Of a DNA stretch of 64,000 nt, positions 9,052-18,052 are shown one piece after another. Source of the DNA: an uncultured Rhodospirillaceae bacterium (GTDB lineage Bacteria > Pseudomonadota > Alphaproteobacteria > Rhodospirillales > Magnetospirillaceae); NCBI GenBank assembly GCA_903901915.1, contig CAIUSV010000075.1, positions 1 to 64,000 on the forward strand, given 5' to 3'. The first letter of the stretch is position 1. Each line of letters begins with the position of its first letter. Position numbers and translations under genes: made by a program. Below the pieces are notes generated by a model. That model made no database searches. It saw nothing but the letters and a program-made list of their open reading frames with translations, and was not told the origin of the DNA.

Positions 9052-10113
9052 ATGAAGAGTCCTGATCCGATCGACGTGGCTTCCCACTGCGCCAGGGCGG
9101 CGCTGGGCATGATGGAGCGGCACAAGGTGCCGCCCCACCCAGAGAACTTCGCCATCTGGTACACTTATGTCGCCGGGCGCAATCCCGAGTTGACCGCCGC
9201 CATCGAAGAAATCCTGCGCTCGCGGCAGAACTTCACCGCCGAGGTCAACGAGCGGCTGTACGAACGCTTTGCCGTGTTCGGCCAGGATCGCGCCGAACTG
9301 CGCGAGGTCGGGCTGCGGGTCGAGGAGGCCGTCGGTCGTGTGCTGGATTTCCTCGGTCAGGCCAACGAGGACGCCGCCGGCTATGGCGCCGCGCTGGAAT
9401 CCTTCTCGGGACGCCTGATCGGCGACGCCGATCCCGGCCATCTGGTGGAAGCGGTCTCGACCATCCTGGCCGAGACCAAGACCATGGTCGAGATGAACCT
9501 GCAACTGGAACAGCGGCTGGAGAACTCGGCGGGAGAGATCGCGCGGCTGCGCAACCACCTTGACGATCTCAAGCACGAGGCGTCCACCGATGCGTTGACC
9601 CAGCTGGCCAACCGCAAGCTGTTCGATCAGACCCTGAAACAGGCGGCGGTGGAGGCGGATGACAGCGGCCGGCCGCTGGGCCTGCTGATGATCGATATCG
9701 ATCTGTTCAAACAGTTCAACGACACCTACGGCCATCCGCTGGGCGACCAGATCCTGAAGTTGGTGGCGCGGACCCTGAGCGAGACGCTGGGGGCCGGCGA
9801 CACCGCCGCCCGGTACGGCGGCGAGGAATTTGCCGTCGTTCTGCCCGGCCGCTCGCTGGAGGAGGCGGTTGCCGTCGCCGAGGAACTCCGGACCCAGGTG
9901 GCTGGCCGCCGGGTCACCAATCGCCGCACCGGCCAGGTGCTGGGGCAGGTGACGGTGTCGGCCGGGGCCGCCACCTACGCCAAGGGCGAAAGCCTGGGCT
10001 CGTTCGTGCAGCGTGCCGACGATGCGCTCTATCTGGCCAAAAGCCGTGGCCGCAACCGGGTGATGAGCCAATCCGACCTGCCGCCCGGCGCGGCGCCGGC
10101 GGCGACGGAGTGA
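9052..10113 (+). CDS. Diguanylate cyclase with helical N-terminal domain
   Basis: This 353-residue soluble protein makes c-di-GMP from two GTP. The C-terminal GGDEF domain (about 175-345) has an intact active site, RYGGEEF at 254-260, and the metal-binding IDIDLFKQFND. The inhibitory I-site RxxD is missing (GAGD at 247-250), so strong product inhibition is not expected. The N-terminal 170 residues are helical with coiled-coil segments and an HxxPxxxFAIWYTYVAGRNPEL motif seen in a group of alphaproteobacterial cyclases. The ATG at 9052 is preferred over an upstream TTG. The response-regulator gene follows after 7 bases. Confidence 0.92.
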   Translation: MKSPDPIDVASHCARAALGMMERHKVPPHPENFAIWYTYVAGRNPELTAAIEEILRSRQNFTAEVNERLYERFAVFGQDRAELREVGLRVEEAVGRVLDFLGQANEDAAGYGAALESFSGRLIGDADPGHLVEAVSTILAETKTMVEMNLQLEQRLENSAGEIARLRNHLDDLKHEASTDALTQLANRKLFDQTLKQAAVEADDSGRPLGLLMIDIDLFKQFNDTYGHPLGDQILKLVARTLSETLGAGDTAARYGGEEFAVVLPGRSLEEAVAVAEELRTQVAGRRVTNRRTGQVLGQVTVSAGAATYAKGESLGSFVQRADDALYLAKSRGRNRVMSQSDLPPGAAPAATE

Positions 10114-10120
10114 CGACGGC

Positions 10121-10846
10121 ATGATCCTCGAACGTCGCGTCATCGTCTTTCCCCGCGCCGACTTTCTCGACGCCATCCGCCGCTACGGCGAACGCATAGG
10201 CAAACAGGTGCCCGACACCGCCCCCGAGCAGATCAATTTCGATCCATCCCAGGACATCGCGCTGCTGATCCGCTTCCCGCCGCTTTTCGCCAACGGTTCG
10301 GTGCGCGATTTCGTGTTCAGCCGCGAGAATGTCGGCGAGGCCCTGACCCTGTATTGCCGCGAACACAAGGTGCCGCTGCCCCGGGGGGCGGACAAGCGCA
10401 TCGAGAGGTTCAAGGATGGCGCGGCGTTGACGCTTCAGATCGGTGGCGCCGGCCTTCATATCATGATCATCGACGACCAGGAGGTGATGCGCACCATCAT
10501 CAAGAAGCTGCTGGTCAAGGCCGCGCCCTCGCAGATCTCCGAGGCTTCCGACGGGGTCAAGGCGCTGGAGATGCTGCGGTCCGGCGATGTCGATCCCGAT
10601 GTCATCATCTGCGACCTGCACATGGACAACATGGACGGCATCGAGTTCCTGCGCACGCTGCGGACCGAGCGGGGCAACGTCAACAGCCGCAAGCCGGTCC
10701 TGATTCTTACCGGCGACAAGTCGGAACAGGCGCACGAAATCACCCGTCAGGTCGGCGCCTCCAAGGTGCTGACCAAACCCATTTCCGCCGAGGACTTGAT
10801 CAAGCAGATCAATCTAGTGCGCGGCTACGTCGAAACCGGCCGTTGA
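10121..10846 (+). CDS. Response regulator with unknown N-terminal domain
   Basis: Residues 112-236 form a CheY-like receiver: acidic pair Asp118/Asp119 in MIIDDQEVMR, phosphoacceptor Asp165 in VIICDLHMDNMDG, the Thr of LTGD and the Lys of LTKPI. The first 110 residues are not a recognised domain. They form a compact alpha/beta region beginning MILERRVIVFPRADFLDAIRRYGE. There is no output domain after the receiver, so the N-terminal part may be the output or a docking module. It is almost certainly cotranscribed with the diguanylate cyclase just upstream, suggesting control of c-di-GMP output. Confidence 0.85.
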   Translation: MILERRVIVFPRADFLDAIRRYGERIGKQVPDTAPEQINFDPSQDIALLIRFPPLFANGSVRDFVFSRENVGEALTLYCREHKVPLPRGADKRIERFKDGAALTLQIGGAGLHIMIIDDQEVMRTIIKKLLVKAAPSQISEASDGVKALEMLRSGDVDPDVIICDLHMDNMDGIEFLRTLRTERGNVNSRKPVLILTGDKSEQAHEITRQVGASKVLTKPISAEDLIKQINLVRGYVETGR

Positions 10847-10851
10847 TCGGG

Positions 10852-11568
10852 ATGTTGCGCTTTCACCGCCTCGCCATCGCCAGCCTCGCCGTCCTGATCT
10901 TCCGCTTTCACGACTTCTTGCGGCTGGCGTGGCCGTGCGTCGCCGTCAGTCTGGTCGCCGGGTCCGTGTCGGCGCCCTATGCCTGGGCCGGCGGCATCGT
11001 CGAATTGTTGGCGCGCGGCCTGTTCGTGGCGACCTGGGTGCGTCTGGTCCACGACGGCCTGGCTCCCGCCGGGACGGTGCGCCTTCGCCTGGGCCGCCGC
11101 GACGCCGCCGCCGCCGTGGTCTGGATGGTGGCCGAGACTTTCGTCACCCTGCCGGGACGTTTTATCGGCACGGCGGCGGCCGTGATCACTCAGACACCGG
11201 TGGCCGACACGCTGATGGTGACGGTGGCGGTCTCTCATCTGCTGCTCGGCGGCGCCTATCTCGTGGTTGCCGACGTGGTGCTGGCCGGGGGGCCGTGGGC
11301 GCGCTCGCGCGCCGCCGAAGGCACGTGGTGCCTTCCCGACATGGTGGTCAGGGGCGGCTTCGCCGTCGGCGTCACCATGGTGCTGGCCTGGCTGCCGGGT
11401 ACGCTGCTCGGCGCCACTCTGCGGCAATTGCCGGCGGTGGAACTGTTGGAGGGGTTGACCCTGGAACATGCGGCGCAGGTGGTCGGCGGCATCATCGGTC
11501 TGGCGGTGATCGCCGGTACCATGGCGATGCTGTGGAACGCACTGGCGAAAGAGACGCAAGGGGCTTAG
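10852..11568 (+). CDS. Multi-pass inner-membrane protein of unknown function
   Basis: This 238-residue protein has about five or six hydrophobic segments, including residues 20-45, 80-110, 120-145, 165-190 and 210-230. No family is recognised. The N-terminal [25 protein letters not shown] looks like a membrane-insertion signal. The start ATG lies 6 bases after the response-regulator stop, so it is probably the third gene of the cyclase/regulator unit. It converges on rnhA and their stop codons overlap. Confidence 0.65.
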   Translation: MLRFHRLAIASLAVLIFRFHDFLRLAWPCVAVSLVAGSVSAPYAWAGGIVELLARGLFVATWVRLVHDGLAPAGTVRLRLGRRDAAAAVVWMVAETFVTLPGRFIGTAAAVITQTPVADTLMVTVAVSHLLLGGAYLVVADVVLAGGPWARSRAAEGTWCLPDMVVRGGFAVGVTMVLAWLPGTLLGATLRQLPAVELLEGLTLEHAAQVVGGIIGLAVIAGTMAMLWNALAKETQGA

Positions 11569-12017
11569 GCCGTTGCCGCCTTGGCCTCGGCGATGGCGTC
11601 GCGCGCCAGTTGGTCGGCCCGTTCGTTCTCGGCGTGACCGGCGTGGCCCTTGACCCAATGCCAGGTGATGCGGTGCCGTCCCGCCGCCTCGTCCAGGGCC
11701 CGCCACAGATCCTCGTTCTTGACCGGCTTGCGGTCGGCGGTCTTCCAGCCGCGCGCCTTCCAGCCGCGCAGCCATTCGGTCACGCCCTTCATGACGTATT
11801 GGCTGTCGGTGTAAAGATCGATGGCGCAGGGCCGGGTCAGGGTGTTGAGCGCCACCAGCGCCGCCATCATTTCCATGCGGTTGTTGGTGGTGAGCGGCTC
11901 GGCCCCCTTCAATTCACGCTCGACGCCCTTGAACCGCAGGATGGCCCCCCATCCGCCGGGACCGGGATTGCCGGAACAGGCGCCGTCGGTATAGATCTCC
12001 ACCGTGTCGCCGGTCAT
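11565..12017 (-). CDS. rnhA: Ribonuclease HI
   Basis: This 150-residue enzyme cleaves the RNA strand of RNA-DNA hybrids. The catalytic set is complete: Asp11 ([16 protein letters not shown]), Glu49 (NNRMEMMA), Asp71 (YTDSQYV), His125 and Asp135 (ENERADQLA). The basic handle region ([16 protein letters not shown]) is present. The start ATG at 12017 ([12 protein letters not shown]) is the conserved one; an upstream in-frame extension is not conserved in the family. thrB lies upstream on the same strand, a common arrangement in alphaproteobacteria. Confidence 0.96.
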   Translation of the reverse strand: MTGDTVEIYTDGACSGNPGPGGWGAILRFKGVERELKGAEPLTTNNRMEMMAALVALNTLTRPCAIDLYTDSQYVMKGVTEWLRGWKARGWKTADRKPVKNEDLWRALDEAAGRHRITWHWVKGHAGHAENERADQLARDAIAEAKAATA

Positions 12018-12117
12018 GCGAGGTCCCTCAGGCGTCGGGTGCCCGCTCCCGCGGGCTTGGCTCCTCCGCTGCGCGCCGGACGCCTCAATGGCGTCGCGCT
12101 CGGCCAAGCCTCGCTCG

Positions 12118-13080
12118 TCATACGATGCCATACTCGCCGGGGCCGCCGACGCCTTGGTGGAAGCGGAGCTTGCGGTAATATTCCATGGGGTCGTGACGCT
12201 TGACCAGGGCGCCGGGGGGCGTGTTGAGCCAGTCGTAGCTGCGCGTCAGCAAAAAGCGCAGGGCGGCGCCGCGCGCCAGCAGCGGCAGGGCATCGACCTC
12301 GTCCGCCGACAGCGGCCGCACCCGGCGATAGCCGTTCAGCATCAGCCGCGCCTTGGTGGCGTTGAAGGCGCCGTCCGGCTCGAAGCACCAGGCGTTCAGG
12401 CAGATGGCGATATCGTAGGCCATGAAGTCGGTGCAGGCGAAGTAGAAGTCGATGATGCCCGACACCCGTTCGCCCAGGAAAAACACGTTGTCGGGAAACA
12501 GGTCGGCATGAATCAGTCCCACCGGCAGGCCGGTCGGCCAGCGACGCTCCAACTCATCGAGTTCGGCGGCAATCACCTCGGCCAGATCGTCCTTGATCTC
12601 GTGGGCGCGGGGCCGGATCGCCTCGAACAGGCTCCACCATCCCGAAACCGACAGATTGTTGGCGCGGGTCAACGGGAAGTCGGCACCCTTGAGGTGCATG
12701 GACGCCATGGCCGGTCCCAACTCGGCGCAGTGGTTGAGGGTGATGCGGCGGTGCCACACCCCCTTGAGAAAGCTGACAATGGCGGCGGGGCGACCGCACA
12801 GCGTCCTTAGCGTGACGCCGTCGCGGCCTTGGATCGGGGTGGGGCAGGCCAGCCCGCGTTCGGCCAGATGCTGCATCAATCCGATGAAGAACGGCAGCTC
12901 GGCGGGGTTCACCCGCTTCTCGTAGAGGGTGAGAATGAAGGTGTCGCGGTCGGTCTGCAGCAGGTAGTTGGTGTTCTCGACACCTTCGGCGATGCCCTTG
13001 CAGGACACCACCGCGCCGATGTCGTATTCGGCGACGAACTGGTCCAGATCGTCGTCGGAAACCTCGGTGTAGACCGCCAT
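12118..13080 (-). CDS. thrB: Homoserine kinase, type II (APH fold)
   Basis: This 320-residue enzyme phosphorylates homoserine in threonine biosynthesis. It belongs to the aminoglycoside-phosphotransferase-like ThrB2 family of alphaproteobacteria and pseudomonads, not the GHMP family. The N-terminus [22 protein letters not shown] and the signature GVENTNYLL are characteristic. The catalytic loop [11 protein letters not shown] and the metal site IIDFYFAC are intact. It lies upstream of rnhA, about 100 bases apart. Commonly ispH, thrB and rnhA are adjacent in this order; here an SGNH-hydrolase gene is inserted between ispH and thrB. Confidence 0.95.
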   Translation of the reverse strand: MAVYTEVSDDDLDQFVAEYDIGAVVSCKGIAEGVENTNYLLQTDRDTFILTLYEKRVNPAELPFFIGLMQHLAERGLACPTPIQGRDGVTLRTLCGRPAAIVSFLKGVWHRRITLNHCAELGPAMASMHLKGADFPLTRANNLSVSGWWSLFEAIRPRAHEIKDDLAEVIAAELDELERRWPTGLPVGLIHADLFPDNVFFLGERVSGIIDFYFACTDFMAYDIAICLNAWCFEPDGAFNATKARLMLNGYRRVRPLSADEVDALPLLARGAALRFLLTRSYDWLNTPPGALVKRHDPMEYYRKLRFHQGVGGPGEYGIV

Positions 13081-13139
13081 GCCCCCAGCCCTCGTTCGCG
13101 CGGAATGGGCGGAAGGTACGATAGTTCCTTCGCGGGCGC

Positions 13140-13170
13140 CAGTGGCGCTGTCGGACAGTGGCGCTGTCGG
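13140..13170. repeat. Two tandem copies of a 15-base repeat
   Basis: CAGTGGCGCTGTCGG occurs at 13140-13154 and again at 13156-13170, separated by one A. It lies in the gap between thrB and the SGNH-hydrolase gene, near the latter's stop codon. It looks like a local duplication with no clear role. Confidence 0.7.
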
Positions 13171-13177
13171 GCCGGCG

Positions 13178-14575
13178 CTATCGTCCGTTCGGCTGGCTGC
13201 CCAGTTCGCGCGCCTTGCCGTCGTCGGTGACGGCGAACACCCGGAGCGGCCGCGAAGCGTCGAAGCCGGCGGCGTCCAGGTCCATGACGAAGCCCTTGCG
13301 GGAATTGGCGATACCCATGGTGCGGGCGATGTCGGAACGGACGAAGTGGGTGCGGGTCGTGCCCAGCAGCCGTGAGCCGTTGAATGCCAGCAGCAGCACG
13401 CTTTCACTCTGGTCGCGGCCATCGACCGCCCAGCCGGCGATGCGGAGGACGCGGTCCTTGATGCCGACCGCCTCGACCTGGCCCTTAAGCGCCGGCTCGC
13501 CCGCCAGCAGGTCGCGGCGCGGCGCCGGGGCCTTGGGGTCGGTTCGCCACAGCATCCGCACGACCTCGTTGATTTCATAGTCGTAGCGGTCGGCGTCGTC
13601 GGCCGCCGGCCCCAGTTTGGGGTCGTCGTGGGCCAGCAGCGACCGCAGCCGGCGCGCCACCACGGCGTGGCCTTCCGGGGTCCAGTGATGGCCGAATTCA
13701 GGATAGGCGTCGGCGCCGGCCAGCGAGGCGAAGCCGATGCCGCGCCGCTTCAGATGGGTCTGCAATGCCGGATCAACCCGCTCGATCCCGACGTAAAGGC
13801 GGCCGCCGCGTTCCTTGACGAAGCCGTCGATCATATCGACCAGGGCCTCGGTGGGATCGGGAGTCTCGACCTTGCCGACGTTGACCTCGGTGGCCAGGGC
13901 CACCGCCATGCGGGCGAGATAGGAATGGCGCGCCAGCGGGCTTTCGCTGAAGTAGTAGCGTTTGGATTTGGGCACCGGAACGCCGGCAAGCTCCGGTTCG
14001 CGGTCCGGTCGGGCGACGAAATACGGCTTGAAATAGCCATTGTAGCGTTCGTTGGTGCTGTTGTCGCCGCGGTCGTTGTCGCCACAGAACACCAGGACCA
14101 CCCGTTCGGGCTTGAAGCGGTCCCACAGCTTGCGCAGCAGCAGATATTCCTGGTCGGTGCCGAAACCCGAAACGCCGGCGTTGACGAACCGCAGGTGGGG
14201 GAATTCACGTTGCAGCAGGTCGGTGAAACGTTCGCCCTCCTCGACGTCGTAGCCCCAGGTGAACGAATCGCCCAGAACCAGAACGGTCGGGCGGGTGTCG
14301 TTTTCGCGGGGTTCCGACTCGCGCAGGCCCAGGCTGTTGTGGTGGGCGGTGATGGTGCGGGATTTGCTGTAGGTGCCGGTGGAATTGGCGATGGGAAACC
14401 AGCCCAGTTCCGTGTCGTAGCGGAACAGCAGGTTGAGTTCGTTGGTTTCCAGCGTCAGGGCGGGAGGATCAACGGCACGGACGATGCCTTCCGCCCCGCC
14501 CAGGGTGGCGACGACGATCGCCACCGAAACCAGCGTCTGGCGAAGGGTTCGCCGCCGATCACTCGGTTCCACCAT
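13178..14575 (-). CDS. SGNH/GDSL-type hydrolase, membrane-anchored or secreted
   Basis: This 465-residue protein has an uncleaved-looking N-terminal hydrophobic segment (residues 13-30) after an RRR stretch, then an SGNH hydrolase domain. The nucleophile is in VLVLGDSFTWGYDV (block I), the oxyanion Gly and Asn are in VNAGVSGFGTDQE and FCGDNDRGDN, and a DxxH-like ending is HHWTPEGHAVV. This points to an esterase or O-acetyl transferase/hydrolase acting on a cell-surface polymer. The C-terminal 130 residues (RIAGWAVDGRDQ...) form an extra beta-rich domain. It lies between thrB and ispH. Confidence 0.75.
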   Translation of the reverse strand: MVEPSDRRRTLRQTLVSVAIVVATLGGAEGIVRAVDPPALTLETNELNLLFRYDTELGWFPIANSTGTYSKSRTITAHHNSLGLRESEPRENDTRPTVLVLGDSFTWGYDVEEGERFTDLLQREFPHLRFVNAGVSGFGTDQEYLLLRKLWDRFKPERVVLVFCGDNDRGDNSTNERYNGYFKPYFVARPDREPELAGVPVPKSKRYYFSESPLARHSYLARMAVALATEVNVGKVETPDPTEALVDMIDGFVKERGGRLYVGIERVDPALQTHLKRRGIGFASLAGADAYPEFGHHWTPEGHAVVARRLRSLLAHDDPKLGPAADDADRYDYEINEVVRMLWRTDPKAPAPRRDLLAGEPALKGQVEAVGIKDRVLRIAGWAVDGRDQSESVLLLAFNGSRLLGTTRTHFVRSDIARTMGIANSRKGFVMDLDAAGFDASRPLRVFAVTDDGKARELGSQPNGR

Positions 14576-14584
14576 TTCCGAACA

Positions 14585-15550
14585 TTACTCCGACAGGGTT
14601 TGCGGCAGCTTGAAGGTGACGGTCTCGGTGGTGACGCGGACCTCCTCGATGGTGACGTCGAAGCGTTCACGGGCGGCGGCGACCACCTCTTCCACCAGGA
14701 TTTCGGGCGCCGAGGCCCCGGCGGTGATGCCCAGCCGCGAGACGCCTTCGAGCAGGCTCCAATCCACCTCGGCGGCCCGTTGCACCAGCACCGAGCGCGA
14801 GCATCCGGCCCGCGTCGCCACTTCCACCAGACGCGACGAATTGGACGAATTGGGCGAGCCGATCACCATCAGCGCGTCGCATTTCGGCGCGATGGTCTTG
14901 ACCGCCGCCTGACGGTTGGTGGTGGCATAGCAGATGTCCTCCCGCTTGGGGCCGACGATGTCGGGGAAGCGGCGTTGCAGCACTTCGATGACCGCGGCGG
15001 CGTCGTCCACCGACAGGGTCGTCTGGGTGATATAGGCCAGCAGCGCCGGGTCGCGGGGCTGGACACTGTCCGCCTCGGCCGGAGTGCCGACCAGCAGCAC
15101 GGTGCCGTCGGGGACCTGCCCGATGGTGCCGATGACCTCGGGGTGGCCGGCGTGGCCGATCATGATGATCTGGCGCCCCATTTCGTGATGCTGTTCCGCC
15201 TCGCGATGGACCTTGGTCACCAGCGGGCAGGTGGCGTCCAGCGAGATCAGGCCCCGGCGGTCGGCCTCTTCCGGCACGGTCTTGGGCACGCCGTGGGCGG
15301 AGAACACCACCGCCGCGTCGTCGGGAACCTCGTTCAGTTCCTCGACGAACACCGCCCCCTTCTGGGCCAGTGATTCGACCACGAAGCGGTTGTGCACGAT
15401 CTCGTGGCGGACATAGACCGGGGCGCCATATTTCTGCAACGCCTTCTCGACCACATGGATGGCGCGATCGACGCCGGCACAAAAGCCGCGCGGGCTTGCC
15501 AGCACCAGGGTCAGCCGTTTCTTCGACGATTTGGCAGCGGTCACGGACAT
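14585..15550 (-). CDS. ispH: 4-hydroxy-3-methylbut-2-enyl diphosphate reductase
   Basis: This 321-residue [4Fe-4S] enzyme makes IPP and DMAPP in the last step of the MEP isoprenoid pathway. The three cluster cysteines are Cys24 ([14 protein letters not shown]), Cys108 ([12 protein letters not shown]) and Cys207 ([10 protein letters not shown]). The catalytic Glu and Ser/Asn motifs ([10 protein letters not shown] and GSPNSSNS) are conserved. The start ATG at 15550 follows AAGGAAATGTCC-like spacing; the in-frame extension to 15688 is not conserved. It is divergent from the lipoprotein gene at 15664. Confidence 0.97.
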   Translation of the reverse strand: MSVTAAKSSKKRLTLVLASPRGFCAGVDRAIHVVEKALQKYGAPVYVRHEIVHNRFVVESLAQKGAVFVEELNEVPDDAAVVFSAHGVPKTVPEEADRRGLISLDATCPLVTKVHREAEQHHEMGRQIIMIGHAGHPEVIGTIGQVPDGTVLLVGTPAEADSVQPRDPALLAYITQTTLSVDDAAAVIEVLQRRFPDIVGPKREDICYATTNRQAAVKTIAPKCDALMVIGSPNSSNSSRLVEVATRAGCSRSVLVQRAAEVDWSLLEGVSRLGITAGASAPEILVEEVVAAARERFDVTIEEVRVTTETVTFKLPQTLSE

Positions 15551-15663
15551 TTCCTTCTCTTGCCGGCGAGCCAAGTCGGTATCATCGCCTTGTGCCGGGG
15601 CGTGGCCTTCACTACAGTCAGGGCCACCTTTACCAGATGATGCGCCGCCGAAGGAAGTTTGGC

Positions 15664-16203
15664 ATGAAGACCTCTCGTTTGTTGGCACTGGCCGTTGCGG
15701 CGCCCTTCGTTCTGTCCGGTTGTGAATCGATCCAGTCGGTCGTTACCAAGAAGCAGCCGCCGCCGTGCCCGCCCGTCTACATTCTGTCCGACGCCTCCCA
15801 TGTCACCAGATTCCGGCCGGGTCCCGGGCGCGACCTGACCGACGTGGAGTTGGAGGCCGAGATCATTGGATTCAAGGGGGCCTGCGGCTACGACGAGCGG
15901 GGCGCCGAGGTCGAGCTTCAGGTGGCCTTCGAGGTCAAGCGCGGTCCGGCCGCCACCGGCCGCAAGGCCGAGCTGACCTATTTCATCGCCATCCCGAAAT
16001 ACTTCCCCGCCCCCGAGGCCAAGGCCGAATTCACCCTGCCGGTCGAGTTCCCGGAAGGGATGAACCAGGCCCGCGCCACCGACGAGTCGGTGGTCCTGCG
16101 CATTCCGGTCAAGGATCGCGACATCATCACCAATTACGAGATCTATCTCGGTCTTCAGGCCTCGGCGGAAGAGCTTGAGATGAATCGTCGTTCCAAGCGT
16201 TGA
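15664..16203 (+). CDS. Outer-membrane lipoprotein of unknown function
   Basis: This 179-residue protein has a lipoprotein signal with lipobox LSGC (Cys20), so it is lipid-anchored. Residue 21 is Glu, not Asp, which favours sorting to the outer membrane. The mature part is beta-rich with a [30 protein letters not shown] segment found in unnamed alphaproteobacterial lipoproteins. GGAAG precedes the ATG by 7 bases. It lies between ispH (divergent) and the glycine riboswitch. Confidence 0.8.
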   Translation: MKTSRLLALAVAAPFVLSGCESIQSVVTKKQPPPCPPVYILSDASHVTRFRPGPGRDLTDVELEAEIIGFKGACGYDERGAEVELQVAFEVKRGPAATGRKAELTYFIAIPKYFPAPEAKAEFTLPVEFPEGMNQARATDESVVLRIPVKDRDIITNYEIYLGLQASAEELEMNRRSKR

Positions 16204-16239
16204 CTCCCGGTCGGCGGCGGCTAAGATGGCCGGCGCAGA

Positions 16240-16458
16240 CGATCCCCGTGGGAGAGATCGAACCGCCGGAAACGGCGGGACGACGCCGAAGGAGCAACCG
16301 CCCCTGGAAACTCTCAGGCAAACGGACCGCGGGAGGATGAGCCTCTGGAAAGCGTGCCGATAACGCCCGTAAGGCGCTGTCGGCCCACCGACGATGTAAG
16401 CCGTTGCCGCCCTTGGACGGCAGGGTGAATCTTTCAGGTTCCCAGACAGAGGGGGGCA
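16240..16458 (+). promoter_or_regulatory. Tandem glycine riboswitch (two aptamers)
   Basis: The region has the hallmarks of two glycine aptamers in series. Aptamer 1 includes GGGAGAGATCG (16250-16260), CGCCGAAGGAGCAA and CTCTCAGGCAAACGGAC (16311-16327). Aptamer 2 includes CACCGACGATGTAAGCC (about 16386-16402), GTGAATCTTTCAGG (16425-16438) and CCCAGACAGAGGGG (16441-16454). It sits 74 bases upstream of the GTG start of gcvT. In known examples glycine binding raises expression of the cleavage system, so the gcv operon is probably switched on by excess glycine. A short expression platform lies between 16459 and 16531. Confidence 0.92.
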
Positions 16459-16531
16459 ACCCGGACGACGCCACAGGCATGTCCGGTACCCTTCAACCGT
16501 GGCGGACCAAGGTCCGCGAGGGAGGAACCCG

Positions 16532-17647
16532 GTGAGCGATTCCGATACCTTGTTGCTGAACGTACCGCTCGATGCCCTGCATCGCGAGTTGGGGGGCAAG
16601 ATGGTGCCCTTCGCCGGCTACTCCATGCCGGTGCAGTACCCCGCCGGGGTGCTGACCGAGCATCTGCACACCCGCAATGCGGCGTCTTTGTTCGATGTGT
16701 CGCACATGGGACAGGTGGAAATTACCGGCGCCGACGCGGTGAGCTGGCTGGAAACCCTGGTGCCGGGCGATATTCGGGGATTGGGCATCGGCAAGACCCG
16801 CTATACCGTGTTCACCAATGCTCAGGGCGGCATTCTCGACGATCTGATGGTCAGCAAGCTGGGCGACAACCGCCTGTTCCTGGTGATCAATGCCGCCTGC
16901 AAGCATGCCGATGTCGCCCACATGCGGGCGCATCTGACCGGCGGGGTGACGTTGCGTCCCATCGAGGACCGTGCCCTGGTGGCATTGCAGGGACCCAAGG
17001 CGGCCGAGGCCATGGTCCGGTTGGCGCCCGAGGCCGGCGCCATGACCTTCATGACCATCTCCGAGCTGTCGATTGCCGGTATCGGCTGCCTCGCCACCCG
17101 TTCGGGCTATACCGGCGAGGACGGCTGGGAGATTTCGGTGCCGACGGCGCGGGCCGAGGAACTGGTGCGGGCGCTGCTGGCCCAGCCGGGGGTGATGCCG
17201 GCCGGGTTGGGCGCGCGCGACAGCTTGCGCCTGGAAGCCGGCCTGTGTCTCTACGGCTCCGACATCGACACCACCACCACGCCGGTGGAAGCCAACATCG
17301 CCTGGATCATGAACAAGCGTCGCCGCGCCGAGGGTGGTTTTCCCGGCGCCGAGGTGATCTTGGGGCAATTGGCGACGGGGGCACCGCGCCTGCGGGTCGG
17401 CATTCAGCCGGTCGGCCGCGCCCCCGCCCGCGCCCATACCGAAATCACCGATACCGCCGGCAACCGCCTGGGCGAGATCTGTTCCGGCGGCTTCGGTCCG
17501 TCGGCCGACCGGCCGGTGGCCATGGGCTATGTCCCCGCCGCCTTCGCCGCCATCGGCACGCCGCTGAAACTGGTGGTGCGCGGCAAGGCGCTGGACGCCC
17601 ATGTCGCGGCGCTGCCGTTTGTTCCGCATCGTTATGTCAAGGCTTGA
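16532..17647 (+). CDS. gcvT: Glycine cleavage system T protein (aminomethyltransferase)
   Basis: This 371-residue enzyme moves the aminomethyl group from the lipoyl arm of GcvH to tetrahydrofolate, releasing ammonia. Conserved features include the N-terminal HRELGGKMVPFAGYSMPVQY, SLFDVSHMGQ and GYTGEDGWEI motifs and the substrate-contact LRLEAGL. The GTG start at 16532 lies downstream of a GGGAGG ribosome-binding site. It is the first gene after the glycine riboswitch and heads gcvT-gcvH-gcvPA-gcvPB. Confidence 0.97.
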   Translation: MSDSDTLLLNVPLDALHRELGGKMVPFAGYSMPVQYPAGVLTEHLHTRNAASLFDVSHMGQVEITGADAVSWLETLVPGDIRGLGIGKTRYTVFTNAQGGILDDLMVSKLGDNRLFLVINAACKHADVAHMRAHLTGGVTLRPIEDRALVALQGPKAAEAMVRLAPEAGAMTFMTISELSIAGIGCLATRSGYTGEDGWEISVPTARAEELVRALLAQPGVMPAGLGARDSLRLEAGLCLYGSDIDTTTTPVEANIAWIMNKRRRAEGGFPGAEVILGQLATGAPRLRVGIQPVGRAPARAHTEITDTAGNRLGEICSGGFGPSADRPVAMGYVPAAFAAIGTPLKLVVRGKALDAHVAALPFVPHRYVKA

Positions 17648-17662
17648 GGGGGAGTTTCCATC

Positions 17663-18040
17663 ATGAGCGATATGCGCTTCACCAAGGATCATGAGTGGAT
17701 CAAGGTCGCCGGCGACGTCGGCACCGTCGGCATCAGCGACTATGCCCAGCATGCGTTGGGCGACGTGGTGTTCGTCGAGGTTCCCGAAAAGGGCCGCGCC
17801 GTCGCCAAGGGGGCCGAGGCCGCCGTGGTCGAATCGGTCAAGGCGGCGTCCGAGGTCTATTCGCCGGTGTCGGGCACGGTGACCGCCGGCAACCAGGCCA
17901 TCGTCGATCAGCCCGGTCTGGTCAACGAATCCCCCGAGGATGCCGGCTGGTTCTACACGCTGACCATCGCCGATCCGTCGGAACTGGCCAGCCTGATGGA
18001 CCGCGCCGCCTACGACGCCTATCTCAAGACGCTGGAATAG
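17663..18040 (+). CDS. gcvH: Glycine cleavage system H protein
   Basis: This 125-residue lipoyl carrier shuttles the aminomethyl group between the P, T and L proteins. The lipoylated lysine is Lys60 in [14 protein letters not shown]. The N-terminal [11 protein letters not shown] and C-terminal [14 protein letters not shown] are family features, and length is normal. It lies 15 bases after gcvT. No dihydrolipoyl dehydrogenase gene follows, so the shared L protein must be encoded elsewhere. Confidence 0.97.
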   Translation: MSDMRFTKDHEWIKVAGDVGTVGISDYAQHALGDVVFVEVPEKGRAVAKGAEAAVVESVKAASEVYSPVSGTVTAGNQAIVDQPGLVNESPEDAGWFYTLTIADPSELASLMDRAAYDAYLKTLE

Positions 18041-18052
18041 GATCACCGCCGC

